This document shows, piece after piece, positions 53,887-63,945 of a DNA stretch of 64,000 bases. Position 1 is the first letter of the stretch, and each line of letters begins with the position of its first letter. Below the pieces are notes generated by a model. It ran no database searches, was not told the origin of the DNA, and saw only the letters and a program-made list of their open reading frames with translations. Made by a program: the position numbers and the translations under genes. The DNA is from Alloprevotella tannerae ATCC 51259 (lineage in GTDB: Bacteria > Bacteroidota > Bacteroidia > Bacteroidales > Bacteroidaceae): the NCBI RefSeq assembly GCF_000159995.1, contig NZ_GG700642.1:89036-153035 (forward strand). Reading direction: 5' to 3'.

Positions 53887-55782
53887 ATGGGAAAGATTAT
53901 TGGTATCGACTTAGGAACGACCAACAGTTGTGTGGCCGTTTTTGAAGGCAATGAACCTCAAGTAATAGCCAACAGCGAAGGAAAGCGCACGACGCCTTCT
54001 GTCGTAGCCTTTGTTGATGGCGGAGAACGCAAGGTGGGCGACCCCGCCAAGCGACAAGCAATTACGAACCCGACACGTACGGTCTATTCGATCAAACGTT
54101 TTATGGGTGAAACTTTCGATCAGGTGCAGCAAGAAATAAAGCGTGTACCTTATGAGGTAGTGAAGGGCGAAAACAATACGCCGCGCGTGAAAATAGACGA
54201 CAGACTCTATACGCCGCAGGAGATTTCAGCAATGATTCTTCAGAAAATGAAGAAGACGGCTGAGGACTTCTTGGGCGAAGAGGTAAAGGACGCAGTCATC
54301 ACTGTGCCGGCTTATTTCGGCGATGCGCAACGTCAGGCTACAAAAGAAGCCGGTCAGATCGCCGGTCTCAACGTGCGCCGTATCGTGAACGAGCCTACGG
54401 CAGCAGCTTTGGCTTATGGTTTGGACAAGACAAAGCAGGACGCAAAGATTGCCGTGTTCGACTTAGGCGGCGGTACGTTTGACATTTCTATTCTTGAATT
54501 GGGCGGCGGCGTATTTGAAGTGCTCTCGACCAATGGTAATACGCACTTGGGCGGCGACGACTTCGACCACGTCATTATCAATTGGTTGGTAGAGGAATTT
54601 AAGAACGACGAGGGTGCCGACTTGACGACCGACCCGATGGCTATGCAGCGCTTGAAGGAAGCTGCGGAAAAGGCGAAGATTGAATTGTCTTCTTCGACGA
54701 CAACGGAAATCAACTTGCCTTATATTATGCCGGTGGGCGGCGTGCCCAAGCACTTGGTAAAGACACTCACACGGGCAAAGTTTGAGGCTTTGTCTCACCA
54801 GTTGATAGAAGATTGCAAGGTGCCGTGTCAGGAAGCCTTGAAAGCTGCAGGTCTGCAACCGAGCGACATCAACGAGGTGATCCTCGTCGGCGGTTCAAGC
54901 CGTATCCCCGCTGTGCAGCAAATGGTAGAAAGTTTCTTCGGCAAAGCGCCCTCCAAAGGCGTTAACCCGGACGAGGTGGTAGCCGTGGGCGCTGCCATTC
55001 AAGGCGCAATCCTTAATAAGGAAAGCGGTGTGGGCGATGTAGTCCTCTTGGACGTAACGCCGCTCTCACTCGGTATCGAAACGCTCGGTGGCGTGATGAC
55101 GAAACTCATCGATGCCAACACGACAATACCGGCCAAGAAGAGCCAAGTATTCTCTACAGCCGAAGATAACCAGCCGGAGGTGACGATCCACGTACTTCAA
55201 GGCGAGCGTCCTATGGCGGCGCAGAACAAAAGCATTGGCCGCTTCAACTTAACGGGCATCACGCCTGCTCGCCGCGGCGTTCCGCAAATCGAAGTAACCT
55301 TTGATATTGACGCCAACGGTATCTTGAACGTCAGTGCAAAAGACAAAGCAACGGGCAAAGAGCAAAGTATTCGTATCGAAGCTTCAAGCGGTCTGACAAA
55401 AGAGGAGATCGACCGAATGAAAGCTGAAGCCGACGCAAACGCGGAAGCGGACAAGAAGGAGAAAGAACGGATCGACAAACTGAACCAAGCAGACAGTATG
55501 ATTTTCTCTACGGAGAATCAATTGAAAGAACTTGGTGAGAAACTCCCGGCCGACAAGAAGGCGCCGATCGAAGCTGCACTCCAAAAACTCAAGGATGCGC
55601 ACAAGGCGCAAGACCTCGCCGCCATCGACACCGCAACTGCCGAACTCAACAATGCTTGGCAAGCCGCCAGCGCTGAGATGTACCAACAGACAGGTCCTCA
55701 ACCAGGCGCCGAAGCCGGCCAGCAAGAGCAGCCAAAGCAGGATGACACCATCCAAGACGCAGATTTTGAAGAAGTGAAGTAA
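53887..55782 (+). CDS. dnaK: DnaK, Hsp70 chaperone
   Basis: 631 residues. The ATPase domain begins [21 protein letters not shown] with phosphate-loop motifs and [14 protein letters not shown] near 195; the substrate domain starts with [16 protein letters not shown], and a lid and acidic tail end in DADFEEVK. It refolds proteins with DnaJ and GrpE, which are not next to it here. Two sigma-54-like promoter sequences precede it, and a terminator follows directly. Confidence 0.98.
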   Translation: MGKIIGIDLGTTNSCVAVFEGNEPQVIANSEGKRTTPSVVAFVDGGERKVGDPAKRQAITNPTRTVYSIKRFMGETFDQVQQEIKRVPYEVVKGENNTPRVKIDDRLYTPQEISAMILQKMKKTAEDFLGEEVKDAVITVPAYFGDAQRQATKEAGQIAGLNVRRIVNEPTAAALAYGLDKTKQDAKIAVFDLGGGTFDISILELGGGVFEVLSTNGNTHLGGDDFDHVIINWLVEEFKNDEGADLTTDPMAMQRLKEAAEKAKIELSSSTTTEINLPYIMPVGGVPKHLVKTLTRAKFEALSHQLIEDCKVPCQEALKAAGLQPSDINEVILVGGSSRIPAVQQMVESFFGKAPSKGVNPDEVVAVGAAIQGAILNKESGVGDVVLLDVTPLSLGIETLGGVMTKLIDANTTIPAKKSQVFSTAEDNQPEVTIHVLQGERPMAAQNKSIGRFNLTGITPARRGVPQIEVTFDIDANGILNVSAKDKATGKEQSIRIEASSGLTKEEIDRMKAEADANAEADKKEKERIDKLNQADSMIFSTENQLKELGEKLPADKKAPIEAALQKLKDAHKAQDLAAIDTATAELNNAWQAASAEMYQQTGPQPGAEAGQQEQPKQDDTIQDADFEEVK

Positions 55783-55799
55783 ATAAGAATTATAACCGT

Positions 55800-55832
55800 G
55801 CCCCAATGGTAGCAATGCCATTGGGGCTTTTT
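55800..55832 (+). terminator. Terminator of dnaK
   Basis: GCCCCAATGG (55800-55809) pairs with CCATTGGGGC (55818-55827), followed by TTTTT. Confidence 0.93.
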
Positions 55833-55848
55833 AGAATCATCAAACACT

Positions 55849-56655
55849 ATGACACAAGATCCAAATACAAAGAGAAAAGGAGAAAGTATATCAAAAGAGG
55901 AATATATAACGTGTTATACTTCCGCAGGTATCAGCACTTTAGGGAAAGAAAGTGATAAAGACCTGATAAAGGAAGCTTTTGAAATAGCACTTGATACAAG
56001 AAAGTTTGAGATTGATTTATATTGGAAACGCACAGCCTATTTTGTTCTCTTTATTGGTGCTATCTTTGTTGGATATTATAATGTTTTTTCAAATTCAAAA
56101 TCACATTGGGTATCTTTATTTATTGCTGCTTTAGGCTTCTTATTATCTCTTTTATGGTATATGGCAAATCGAGGGAGTAAGTTTTGGCAAGAGAATTGGG
56201 AGGCTCATATTGAGGAATTAAGTACGTATTTAGGAACTCCTATATTTGGTATCATAAAAAGCCGTAAAGATTCTATATACAAAGTAACGGGGCATTATCC
56301 TTTCTCTGTTTCAAAGGTAAATCAAATGGTTAGCTTAATTATTACAATCAGCTGGTTCCTAACTTTTATTAAAGAGGCTTTCATTTTTAATGAAAAAGAT
56401 AAACAGACAATCAAAGATTATGGTATCATTGATAATATTTTGACTTTCTTAGAGGATAATATTTTGTGGAGATTTGTTTTAGTTTTTATTATAATCTTGT
56501 TGTCTTGTGTTGTAATATTCCTATGCAAAGGATTTGCAGCCAAAAAACTAGACAAAGAAGATAGCATTAACTATTTCTGGAACTACAGTTCAGAGTTGAA
56601 GCTTAATAATATCTCTAGTGACGATGGTAAAAAACAAAAAGAAACAGTTCAATGA
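55849..56655 (+). CDS. RipA-family octameric membrane protein (probable)
   Basis: 268 residues, AT-rich compared with dnaK. An N-terminal soluble helix pair leads to two helices (about 62-80 and 88-103), then NRGSKFWQENWEAHIEELSTYLGTPIFG, followed by two further helices (about 155-180 and 203-225). The FWQENWE...H segment after a membrane hairpin is characteristic of the RipA family, first known from Francisella. Function is not established. The next gene overlaps by 4 bp. Confidence 0.65.
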   Translation: MTQDPNTKRKGESISKEEYITCYTSAGISTLGKESDKDLIKEAFEIALDTRKFEIDLYWKRTAYFVLFIGAIFVGYYNVFSNSKSHWVSLFIAALGFLLSLLWYMANRGSKFWQENWEAHIEELSTYLGTPIFGIIKSRKDSIYKVTGHYPFSVSKVNQMVSLIITISWFLTFIKEAFIFNEKDKQTIKDYGIIDNILTFLEDNILWRFVLVFIIILLSCVVIFLCKGFAAKKLDKEDSINYFWNYSSELKLNNISSDDGKKQKETVQ

Positions 56656-57110
56656 CCCAAGAAGAATACAACCAATTAGACACCGACTTTGCGCACTGCG
56701 CAGATACCCATTGTGAGAAAGCAGGCAAATGCCTGCACCATACTGCCTACAAGATGCTGGCAGGGAATAGGAATGAAACCTATAGGATAGTGAACCCGGC
56801 TGTGATAACGGGCGCGCAGCCCTGTCCGCTCTTCGACCCCGACCACAAGGAACGCTACGCGTGGGGCATCTCCCGCATCTACGACAACGTGCGCGCTGCC
56901 GACCTGCACGGAGCAAAATGGAAAGTCATGTCGTGCTTCGGCGCTGACGTTTATTACAAGGTGAAGCAGCTGCGCCGCGCCATCACCGAGGAAGAGCAAC
57001 AAGACGTCCGCCTCGCCTTTACCGAAATGGGCTACGACGGCTCTGCCATCGAATTCGACCGCTATGAAGAACAGTATCCCGCACTGATGCGGTTGGCAAG
57101 ATACGAGTAG
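56652..57110 (+). CDS. DUF6078-like cysteine-containing protein
   Basis: 152 residues with HCADTHCEKAGKCLHHTAYKML near the start, a Cys-x4-Cys-x4-Cys pattern that could hold a metal, and ALRL/ISRIYDNVRA...MSCFGADVYYKVKQLRRAIT further on. It resembles Bacteroidetes proteins grouped as DUF6078. It has higher G+C than the overlapping RipA-like gene, so the two may have different histories. Function unknown. Confidence 0.6.
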   Translation: MTQEEYNQLDTDFAHCADTHCEKAGKCLHHTAYKMLAGNRNETYRIVNPAVITGAQPCPLFDPDHKERYAWGISRIYDNVRAADLHGAKWKVMSCFGADVYYKVKQLRRAITEEEQQDVRLAFTEMGYDGSAIEFDRYEEQYPALMRLARYE

Positions 57111-57188
57111 GCTCCGAGCCCCCTATACTTGAGATACGGCCGACAGTTCCTTAACATGTTCTTATGGAAATATATAAGACATGGGATA

Positions 57189-57272
57189 TTGGACACGTTT
57201 GTCCAATCGTTTGGACTAACTTGTCCAATGAGATGGACAGACGTGTCTAATTGGTTGGACAAACGTGTCCAA
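57189..57272. repeat. Four-unit 22-bp dyad array H (TTGGACA/TGTCCAA type)
   Basis: 18-bp dyads start at 57189, 57211, 57233 and 57255, an exact 22-bp period. The last is TTGGACAAACGTGTCCAA. The two central bases are GT, AC, AC and AC. Arms are unrelated to arrays A-F. It lies between two convergent genes; the rest of 57273-57645 is AT-rich with no supportable feature. Confidence 0.92.
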
Positions 57273-57645
57273 AACCGTTGATTCGGAAGAAATCATTTAG
57301 TAATATGAATAGGAATACTGTGTACAGGAATTAATTGACAACTTTGGTCCTTAATTGGAAATCGACTTTACCCATATCGTTTGTTAAGTTCAAATGCCGT
57401 TGTAGTGGTCTTTTTTTGAATTCATAATTAATTGATAATTGTCTTTTAATTGCAAAACCAATCTTTAGATGCCATAATACGATGAGAAATCATGTATGCG
57501 CATGCCACTTGCAACATACTGATTTAACAAAATAGGTACTATTGGCTTCATTGTGCTGACTCATAACTTTTTACTCCTTTAGGGATTAGAAGTTGTCAAC
57601 TTATTTTGTACACTATAGCTACGCCGTATAGGGTTATACTAGTTA

Positions 57646-58509
57646 TTATGTTTTTCTGTAAAGGCTTTTGTATTTAAATTCTTCAATGACTTCTATATCA
57701 AGGCATTCTTGCACATTCCTATTTGATTGGGAAAGTTTTCCACCAATGACTAAGATTATCTCGCTATCAGGTATTTCACCTTTAACTTCGGCTTCAGCAT
57801 CCAATATTGCTTTGTATTTTACGCATTGGAAAAGCCCACGGAGAATATCAGCATTAGGAGCGAGTTTGGGCTTGACCTCTACCGCAACATTTGCTTTGGG
57901 GAAGAAAACATCTACTCTGTCACCTGACAATAATATATGTTCCAAGATACCTTCTTCGCTTATTTGCTTGTCAATAGCTTCTGGATGGGCAGCAATAAAC
58001 TCTTTCATCAGTTTGTGCTCTTTCCTCTCTCCTCCAAATCCAAATGCACCAGAACGAATAATATCTTCATCAGCTTGGCTAAGATAAGGTTTTAATCCAA
58101 GTAAAGCCAACACATAATCCCACTTCTCGTAGTTAAAAGCTTCATTATTTGCGTTTTCCACAATAATCTGCTTTTCCGTGAAATCCATCTCGTCATACTT
58201 AGGATGCACATAACTAAAGCCTCCGGAAGGTATACCTGCCTTCGCATTTGAGACTAATGCATTCAGAGTGGGTATTTTCTCCAAACCGGCTTCTTCCTGC
58301 AATTGTTGGAAGACCAACTGAACACTACCGAGTTGATGGCCAATACGTTGCCAATCTTGATAGCCAAGCAACCTGCTCAAATCACCATAAGTATGATTTG
58401 TTTCTTTCCTTTTTGCCCATCCGACCAAGATCGGTATGATTTGCCGGACGAGTTTTGGAGTTTTTTCTCCAGTACACGCTTCATCTATGATATATGAATA
58501 GTCTTTCAT
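57646..58509 (-). CDS. PD-(D/E)XK nuclease-like protein with MGMT/ATL-like N-terminal domain
   Basis: 287 residues from the ATG of MKDYSYIIDEAC. The C-terminal half has a restriction-endonuclease-like core: GDRVDVFF with Asp200, then VAVEVK with Glu211 and Lys213, and LFQCVKYKAIL as the following helix. The N-terminal half (about 35-100) reads TYGDLSRLLG...RIGHQLG...IPTLNALVSN..GIPSGGF, resembling the DNA-binding fold of alkyltransferase-like proteins (YGDLA..LG, RAVG.AL, IPCHRVV..DG), with the reactive cysteine absent. Both assignments are by eye. It may be a repair or defence nuclease. Confidence 0.6.
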   Translation of the reverse strand: MKDYSYIIDEACTGEKTPKLVRQIIPILVGWAKRKETNHTYGDLSRLLGYQDWQRIGHQLGSVQLVFQQLQEEAGLEKIPTLNALVSNAKAGIPSGGFSYVHPKYDEMDFTEKQIIVENANNEAFNYEKWDYVLALLGLKPYLSQADEDIIRSGAFGFGGERKEHKLMKEFIAAHPEAIDKQISEEGILEHILLSGDRVDVFFPKANVAVEVKPKLAPNADILRGLFQCVKYKAILDAEAEVKGEIPDSEIILVIGGKLSQSNRNVQECLDIEVIEEFKYKSLYRKT

Positions 58510-58631
58510 TGAATATATGTTTTTAGATTGTTTACAATCAATTTCTTCATTTCGACATTCCATAGGCCACTGCTTTTGTTTTACGGAATACAAAGGTACA
58601 TTAAATTATCGGAAAGATAGACAAATACTGT

Positions 58632-59111
58632 TTATATTTTGCCAAGAGCAAAGTCAAGGAACACCGCTTAAAAGAACCCGATAAGACCAAATATGAAATC
58701 TATCAAACGTTGAAAGCAGAGATTGCTCGGTGCAGGAATTGGAAAGACCTTCTTGCTCACTTGGAAAAACAAGATATAGATGTCCGCTTTAAGTACAAAG
58801 GCAACTCACAGGAAGTGCAGGGGATTATTTTTGAAAAGAACGGCTATCATTTCAATGGCTCTAAAGTGGATAGGGGTTTCAGTTATTCCAAGATAGACTT
58901 TGGCCTGCAACAGAATGATAGAGAACACAAACAGCAGATACAAGGAACGATAAATCTTATCTCTAATGTTGCAGATGTTACAAGCGAAATAGCCAACGAC
59001 CTTATAGAAGGAGGATTGGGATTGTTCCAAACTCATGGCACAGTCCCTGCGGAGGTTTACAACACACTTGACAAAAAGAAGAAAAAGAAAAAACGTAAAA
59101 TACATTTATAA
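58632..59111 (+). pseudogene. Relaxase C-terminal remnant (Bacteroides mobilization type)
   Basis: The open frame reads LYFAKSKVKEHRLKEPDKTKYEIYQTLKAEIARCRNWKDLLAHLEKQDIDVRFKYKG and continues to a lysine-rich end. This is the C-terminal part of MobB/BmgA-type relaxases; the N-terminal nuclease domain is gone, and an in-frame stop lies just upstream (58602). The frame could be started from a TTG at 58710. It overlaps nothing but abuts the next gene by 2 bp. Confidence 0.7.
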
Positions 59112-59113
59112 CT

Positions 59114-59776
59114 ATGGCAGATAATAATACATTCGTCCTCTTTGAGGAAATCAAAAACAAACTGGAGACAACTTACAAGGAACTAAAAGTATTGAAAGAA
59201 AAAGAGAACTGTCCGGTCTCTCCTCATGTTTCCTCCACACTTGTACAACGTGACGAACAGCAGGAACAGGAATTGCTCAATCAGTATGAACAGCGAACAA
59301 AAGAAGTGATTAACAAGTATATTGGTGTGCAAGTGCGCATCAAGGACGAGGAGGCTAAATCCATGGACAAATTGGTGGCAAGCGTCTTGACCATGTTGCA
59401 CGAGTGGCAGGAGCAGAAAGAGCAGCCAAAGCAACAAGAGCATATCCATAGACACAGCTTTGACATCAAGTCGTCGAAAGTCTTTATTACTGTGGTGGCA
59501 ATATCTATGCTTTGTTTTGTTTCTCTGGTCGGCAATTACTTCTTGTGGCAAAGTAAACAGAAATACAAGGATGATGCCTTGAAATTCCGAATCATCAGAG
59601 TTTGGGGAGGATGTAGCCCAAAGGAAATCCTATGGCTTAACGATGTATTTGACATTCATCGCAATGAAAAGATTATCAAACTAATCAAGGAAAAAGCAGA
59701 TGATTATGACATGGAATTGAAGCAAAAGGCAGATAGTTTGATGCAGAATAACCTGCAAAATAAGAAAAACAAATAG
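59114..59776 (+). CDS. Coiled-coil membrane protein linked to mobilization genes
   Basis: 220 residues. Residues 1-110 are charged and helical (coiled coil likely); one membrane helix lies at about 122-143 (SSKVFITVVAISMLCFVSLVGNYFLW); the rest is basic and helical. Proteins of this build often follow relaxase genes in Bacteroides mobilizable elements. It starts 2 bp after the relaxase remnant. Function unknown. Confidence 0.7.
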   Translation: MADNNTFVLFEEIKNKLETTYKELKVLKEKENCPVSPHVSSTLVQRDEQQEQELLNQYEQRTKEVINKYIGVQVRIKDEEAKSMDKLVASVLTMLHEWQEQKEQPKQQEHIHRHSFDIKSSKVFITVVAISMLCFVSLVGNYFLWQSKQKYKDDALKFRIIRVWGGCSPKEILWLNDVFDIHRNEKIIKLIKEKADDYDMELKQKADSLMQNNLQNKKNK

Positions 59777-59802
59777 TGTTGAATACATAAACTTTAATAA
59801 GA

Positions 59803-60684
59803 CCTTAATTCCGCAGTATTATTCCTTGTGATATAATTTTATACATTGAGATGACTTTTTTGAGCTTTATACATTGATGCGAGTTTTTTTTGGGGGGGCT
59901 TGCATAGGCGTAAAATCCCCCACCCAAACCAATGGGGAATGTGAGAGTACAAAGACATGCTGTCCTCTTGATGGAATCTCACATTGGTGTTGCCGTCACG
60001 GTTCTCACCTCCGACTATGATGCCCCCGATGGAAGCCCAACCAGGGAAATAGCCAAAATCCTGCTTGTAGGAATACTTTGCATCGAACTTGTGGGCAGGA
60101 ACAAACTGGTGGTCAAAGTCCAGGTCAACATGGCTGCCTGCCTTTATAAGCCCCATTCTTCGTATCATCCGTAAAAGTAAGGTGTTCAGCTTCTCTGCAG
60201 TGTTGAAACTGTAAGACCTGCCGGAGGTTTCGCTCTTATAGACAATATTCTCTTCGGCAAGCTCCTTCAGTCCGCGCCCCACGGTGTCGGCACTGGGTAA
60301 TAGCGTACCAGGTCTCTGCCTGAACTGTCCGATAAGCACATTGATGTCCTCAAGGCATTCTCCACCACAAAGGTAACTGAAGAAGAGAGAGCCGAAAACA
60401 CTTCCATAACAGAATGCTTTGCCGCTACTTCCACGTTTGCCCAATACAGATTCAGTAAGTTTTTCAAAGCCCAACTTTGAAAAAACGTCCATAATGTGAT
60501 AAATTCCACCGAAAGAAGTGATATTCTCGTTTTTAATTGCTACCTTTGTCATGTCAGATTTTTGCTTACTTGTTATGTTTACAGCACCAAGATAGGTGAA
60601 ATTCCTGACATATCCAAGTGTTTTGAGAACTTTGTTTCTCAGACACTTGGAGTTCTTACAAGAATTTATGCTGCGGAATTAAGG
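59803..60684 (-). mobile_element. IS1380-family element, internally deleted
   Basis: Inverted ends CCTTAATTCCGCAG (59803-59816) and its complement (60671-60684) enclose 882 bp, about half the usual length. Only the N-terminal half of the transposase remains. A run of eight T and seven G bases near 59885-59899 lies at the broken end. Confidence 0.78.
59839..60552 (-). pseudogene. IS1380-family transposase, N-terminal half only
   Basis: About 195 residues match the family: ITSFGGIYHIMDVFSKLGF, PSADTVGRGLKEL, HVDLDFDHQFVPAHKFDAKYSYKQDFGYFPGWASIGG and ENRDGNTNVRFHQED, which include the first two catalytic aspartates (DFD and NRDGN). After about residue 200 the sequence no longer fits and the frame ends. 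The C-terminal catalytic residue is missing. Confidence 0.8.
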
Positions 60685-60717
60685 TGTATGAAAAAAAATA
60701 TTATTTCTTTTGTTTTT

Positions 60718-62389
60718 TTGTTACTAAAGTTTCCCACCCCTTAAAACACAGGCTTTTCTCATTCACCTTTGCCTGTCGTTCCCCATATCCATTGACTTTT
60801 AACACATGCCTAACAGGAATTATGTAGTCTGTCCATATACTTCATCCCACTTTTTTAACGCTTCAGCCATTACAAGGATTTTGCTCATCTCTTTGTCACT
60901 GCCGCTGATTGTAGCCATAAGCTGTTGGGGCGTCATCCCAAGCACTTCTCCTAAAATGCGAAGAATGCGTTCGATACAGGCAAGAACTCGCCTCCATAAC
61001 GTGAGTGCCATGAGATCACCCTCCATGTCTGAAAAGAGTTCGCCCATGGTTTGATATTCTGTGAACCTCTTTTCCAAAGCCATGACGGTATATGTAAGGT
61101 AACACAGCGTAGCATCGGCTATCTGACCATTGAAGTCGCAACCTTGATAACTTCCTAATCCGAGATACTGCTTAGTCTCCTTGTTCATCACCTCTATGTT
61201 CCATCTGATCTGATATACTTCAAAGGCTTTTACGAAAGACATCGCAGTATCCGTGGTGAGCAGGACGTTCCATGTGGAGTTTCTACCATACTTGATGAAG
61301 AAGATTCTAACTGGTATATCTCCTAAGTTGCCGTTGAACTGAATATATCGACATTTGTATTTACGATAGTTCTTTCCTCGTTCACGTTCATAGGTGGCAA
61401 TGAGTTCTGCAGCATTTTTCTTCCTGCCTAATATTGTGTATTTCGTCTTTCCCATTTTAGCAAGTCCGACAAAGTGCATCGCCCCTTTACCTATGCTTCT
61501 AACACATGCCATAAGTTGCTCGCAAGTGAACCAGCTATCGGTAAGCACATACTTCGCATGTAACCCCATCTTCCATCCACGGCGAAGCATGTCCATGGCG
61601 ACTTCCATCTTGGACATCTTACACTCTTGAAAGCGCTTATAATCAGGATTGCCCGTATTCCTCTTGGTATGATATGCCTTTCTGAGTTGCTATTTTGTCA
61701 GCCCGCAGTCGCCTTGTTTTCCCTTTTCTTGATGCAGTGAAAAGTCAAAGGGTATGGTTGTCTTGCCGTCAAAGAAGGCACAAAGTAGCAGTTTGTAGCC
61801 CAATACGCATCTGCCTTTCATATGGTCGAAAACACGACTGATACCTTCCATCCTCACGCCACTCTTCTCAAGCACTGTGTCGTCTATGATGAAACAGGTC
61901 GTGGTATCGGATAGAGGTGCTTCGCCATACTTACGCAATAGGCACATATAACGCAAGGCAAAGTGGTTCATCAAGCGCCTCCAATCCATCTGCGGGCGAA
62001 TCATCATGCGATAGAAACAGTTCTTGCCATGATTTGAAAGCTCGTATATCTTATGCTTGCATATATTGTGAATGCTCTTTCCTAAAATGCGGAAGAGGCA
62101 AAGAGAAAGGATTAACTCCGAAGCCGAAACCCCGTCCTGTTTCTCCAATAACAGGCGAGATAACAGGTGACCGATGCCAAACTTGCCAAAAGATGAAACA
62201 AATCATCACTCATTCGAGTTTTAACACTCAAAAGTTTGGATAACTCACTTATTTTCTCTATTTTTGCTTCCATAACAGTTTGTTGTTTTGTCTTTAAAAT
62301 CAGTTGTTTGCGATTACTAATTTACAAAGAAAATTCGACAAACTGTTATTTTTCTATCTATTTATTTGGGTGGGAAACTTTAGTTACAA
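60718..62389 (-). mobile_element. IS4-family insertion sequence
   Basis: Terminal inverted repeats of about 22 bp with one mismatch: TTGTTACTAAAGTTTCCCAC at 60718 onward, and the complement of TTGTAACTAAAGTTTCCCAC at 62368-62389. It contains one transposase gene with an amber stop. It begins 34 bp after the IS1380 remnant. A target duplication was not found, so the outer bases are uncertain. Confidence 0.8.
60820..62148 (-). pseudogene. IS4-family transposase with in-frame amber stop
   Basis: Reading one frame from 62148 to 60820 gives about 442 codons interrupted by a single TAG at 61690-61692. DDE residues are visible: FIIDDTVLEKSG (first Asp), VLTDSWF (second Asp) and the YREK motif in YQIRWNIEVMNKETKQYLG (Tyr, Arg, Glu, Lys spaced 2, 3 and 6), which defines the IS4 family. 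The sequence resumes without gap after the stop (QLRKAYHTKRNTGNPDYKRF). An upstream part of the N-terminus may also be missing. Confidence 0.85.
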
Positions 62390-62715
62390 GTTAATACCAT
62401 TATGATGAACAGGCAGCTTTTAAGTAGTGATAATTACTCAATGACACGGCAAAAAAGTAGAGATTACAAAGAAAAATAATTTATTTTATGTAACTATTCA
62501 GAGATAAGATGTATAAACTATTATTGATTATCAATAAGTTACATAAATAGATACAGACAAATGCTAATAAAGAATGTCATTTCAAGCCTTTTTGCCACAA
62601 TGTTAAGTTCATAAGTTCTTGATATTCAACGTTTATTATCGCTGAATAGTTACTATTTTATTTTCTAACTAAAAATAAACTATTTTTAGTTATGATATTT
62701 ACTTGATTATCACAA

Positions 62716-62752
62716 AAAAGGTCATCTTTCTCTATCTGAAAGATGACCTTTT
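62716..62752. terminator. Bidirectional terminator after the methyltransferase gene
   Basis: AAAAGGTCATCTTTC (62716-62730) pairs perfectly with GAAAGATGACCTTTT (62738-62752). It lies 6 bp past the stop of the minus-strand gene. The AT-rich stretch 62390-62715 holds nothing else that can be supported. Confidence 0.92.
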
Positions 62753-62757
62753 ACTAT

Positions 62758-63573
62758 TCAATAAATATCCAATCGCACTATACGCTGATTGAAGCGAATA
62801 TAACAATACGGAATTTTATAAAGCAGGCGGAATATTAATGGAAAACGTCCATGATCGTAATCGCTCATAAAGTATTCACGGATAAGATGTAAACGATTAT
62901 TCCATTTCTCCATGTCTTTGGTATGCAGTATGGACCATAAGAACTCCGTATTATCATCCATCTTACTGATTACGTCATGATGTTTAGCTTTCCCTACGAG
63001 TACATAACATAAGATGTCCATTAGTATTGTAGCTTTATCCAAGCGGCTACACAATTCGTTTATAAAAGCTTTTACCTGCTCTTCTTTAAAGTACATCAAT
63101 ACTCCTTCAAGAATAATCAGCACGGGGGTATTATACTTCTTTACCTCTTCTATCCATTTGTAGTCGAACAGTGACATTGAAAGAAAAGTATTCGTCTCAT
63201 TCTCAGGTATAAAACAACGCCGTATATCGATAACTTTTTCTAAATCGAGATCGTACCAATGAGCACAGTGTGGACAGTCAAGACGTTGATATCGAGCGTC
63301 AAGCCCTGCCCCCAATTGTATTACGACACCGTCAGGATATTCTTTTAAGAACGTTATCACTTCATCATCAATTAGTTTTGCACGAACACAAACACCAGCC
63401 TGTGAGAATTTTCCCTTCTTAAATTTAGAGAAATCATAATCCACATGTTTGATGATCTCTGTTGCATAAATATCCCTCAACAAAGCATCTGGTCGCTTTG
63501 TCTCCGTGGCCTTCGCCCAAAGTGTGGTAAGCATTGTTTCGGGAATACCTGTAAGTTGTTTTGTATCCATCAT
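62758..63573 (-). CDS. Leucine-carboxyl-methyltransferase-like SAM methyltransferase
   Basis: 271 residues of the LCM/PPM family. Features are the substrate-side start with RDIYATEIIKHVDYDF, the SAM-binding VVIQLGAGLDARYQRL, the acidic WYDLDLEKVIDIRR and LIILEGVLMYFKEEQVKAFI. Bacterial members methylate small molecules, often in secondary metabolism, or have unknown substrates. It is AT-rich, isolated, and lies between two IS elements, so it was probably carried in. MM at the start leaves the first codon uncertain by one. Confidence 0.85.
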   Translation of the reverse strand: MMDTKQLTGIPETMLTTLWAKATETKRPDALLRDIYATEIIKHVDYDFSKFKKGKFSQAGVCVRAKLIDDEVITFLKEYPDGVVIQLGAGLDARYQRLDCPHCAHWYDLDLEKVIDIRRCFIPENETNTFLSMSLFDYKWIEEVKKYNTPVLIILEGVLMYFKEEQVKAFINELCSRLDKATILMDILCYVLVGKAKHHDVISKMDDNTEFLWSILHTKDMEKWNNRLHLIREYFMSDYDHGRFPLIFRLLYKIPYCYIRFNQRIVRLDIY

Positions 63574-63945
63574 TCTTTATTTTTATTTGGTTCTTAGGAA
63601 TTATTTATTTCCTGCTTTAATGAGAAGCGCACACCCTTTACTTGGACTGTGCGGCTTCAGAACAAGAATTATGCTAGTATAAACATCCTAAATTACAGTT
63701 ATGTTCCTTTGTCTCAGTTGCAAAAATATCTTTTTTGTTTGTAAGTAGCAATACTTATAAATAGGTATTTTGACATAATCGCCTTATGGTAAAGATAAAT
63801 CTATATAGCGTATTATTGCTGTCCGATAAAAGTTTTTTGATTGATATGCCGTTCTTTTGGAGAGGGCAAAAAGTAAAGGGCTGATTTCGTTTTGTAAAGT
63901 CAGCCCTTAATGGTTAATTTGTATTCGACAAAAAAACATTTAACC
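63574..63945. other. Gap between methyltransferase and transposase starts
   Basis: A minus-strand TATTTTTG box (63721-63728) is a possible promoter for the methyltransferase gene, with a leader of about 140 bases containing a GCACA/TGTGC pair near 63627-63652. GGGCTGA (63878-63884) and TCAGCCC (63900-63906) form a hairpin close to the transposase start, probably within the IS end. No coding frame is supported. Confidence 0.4.
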
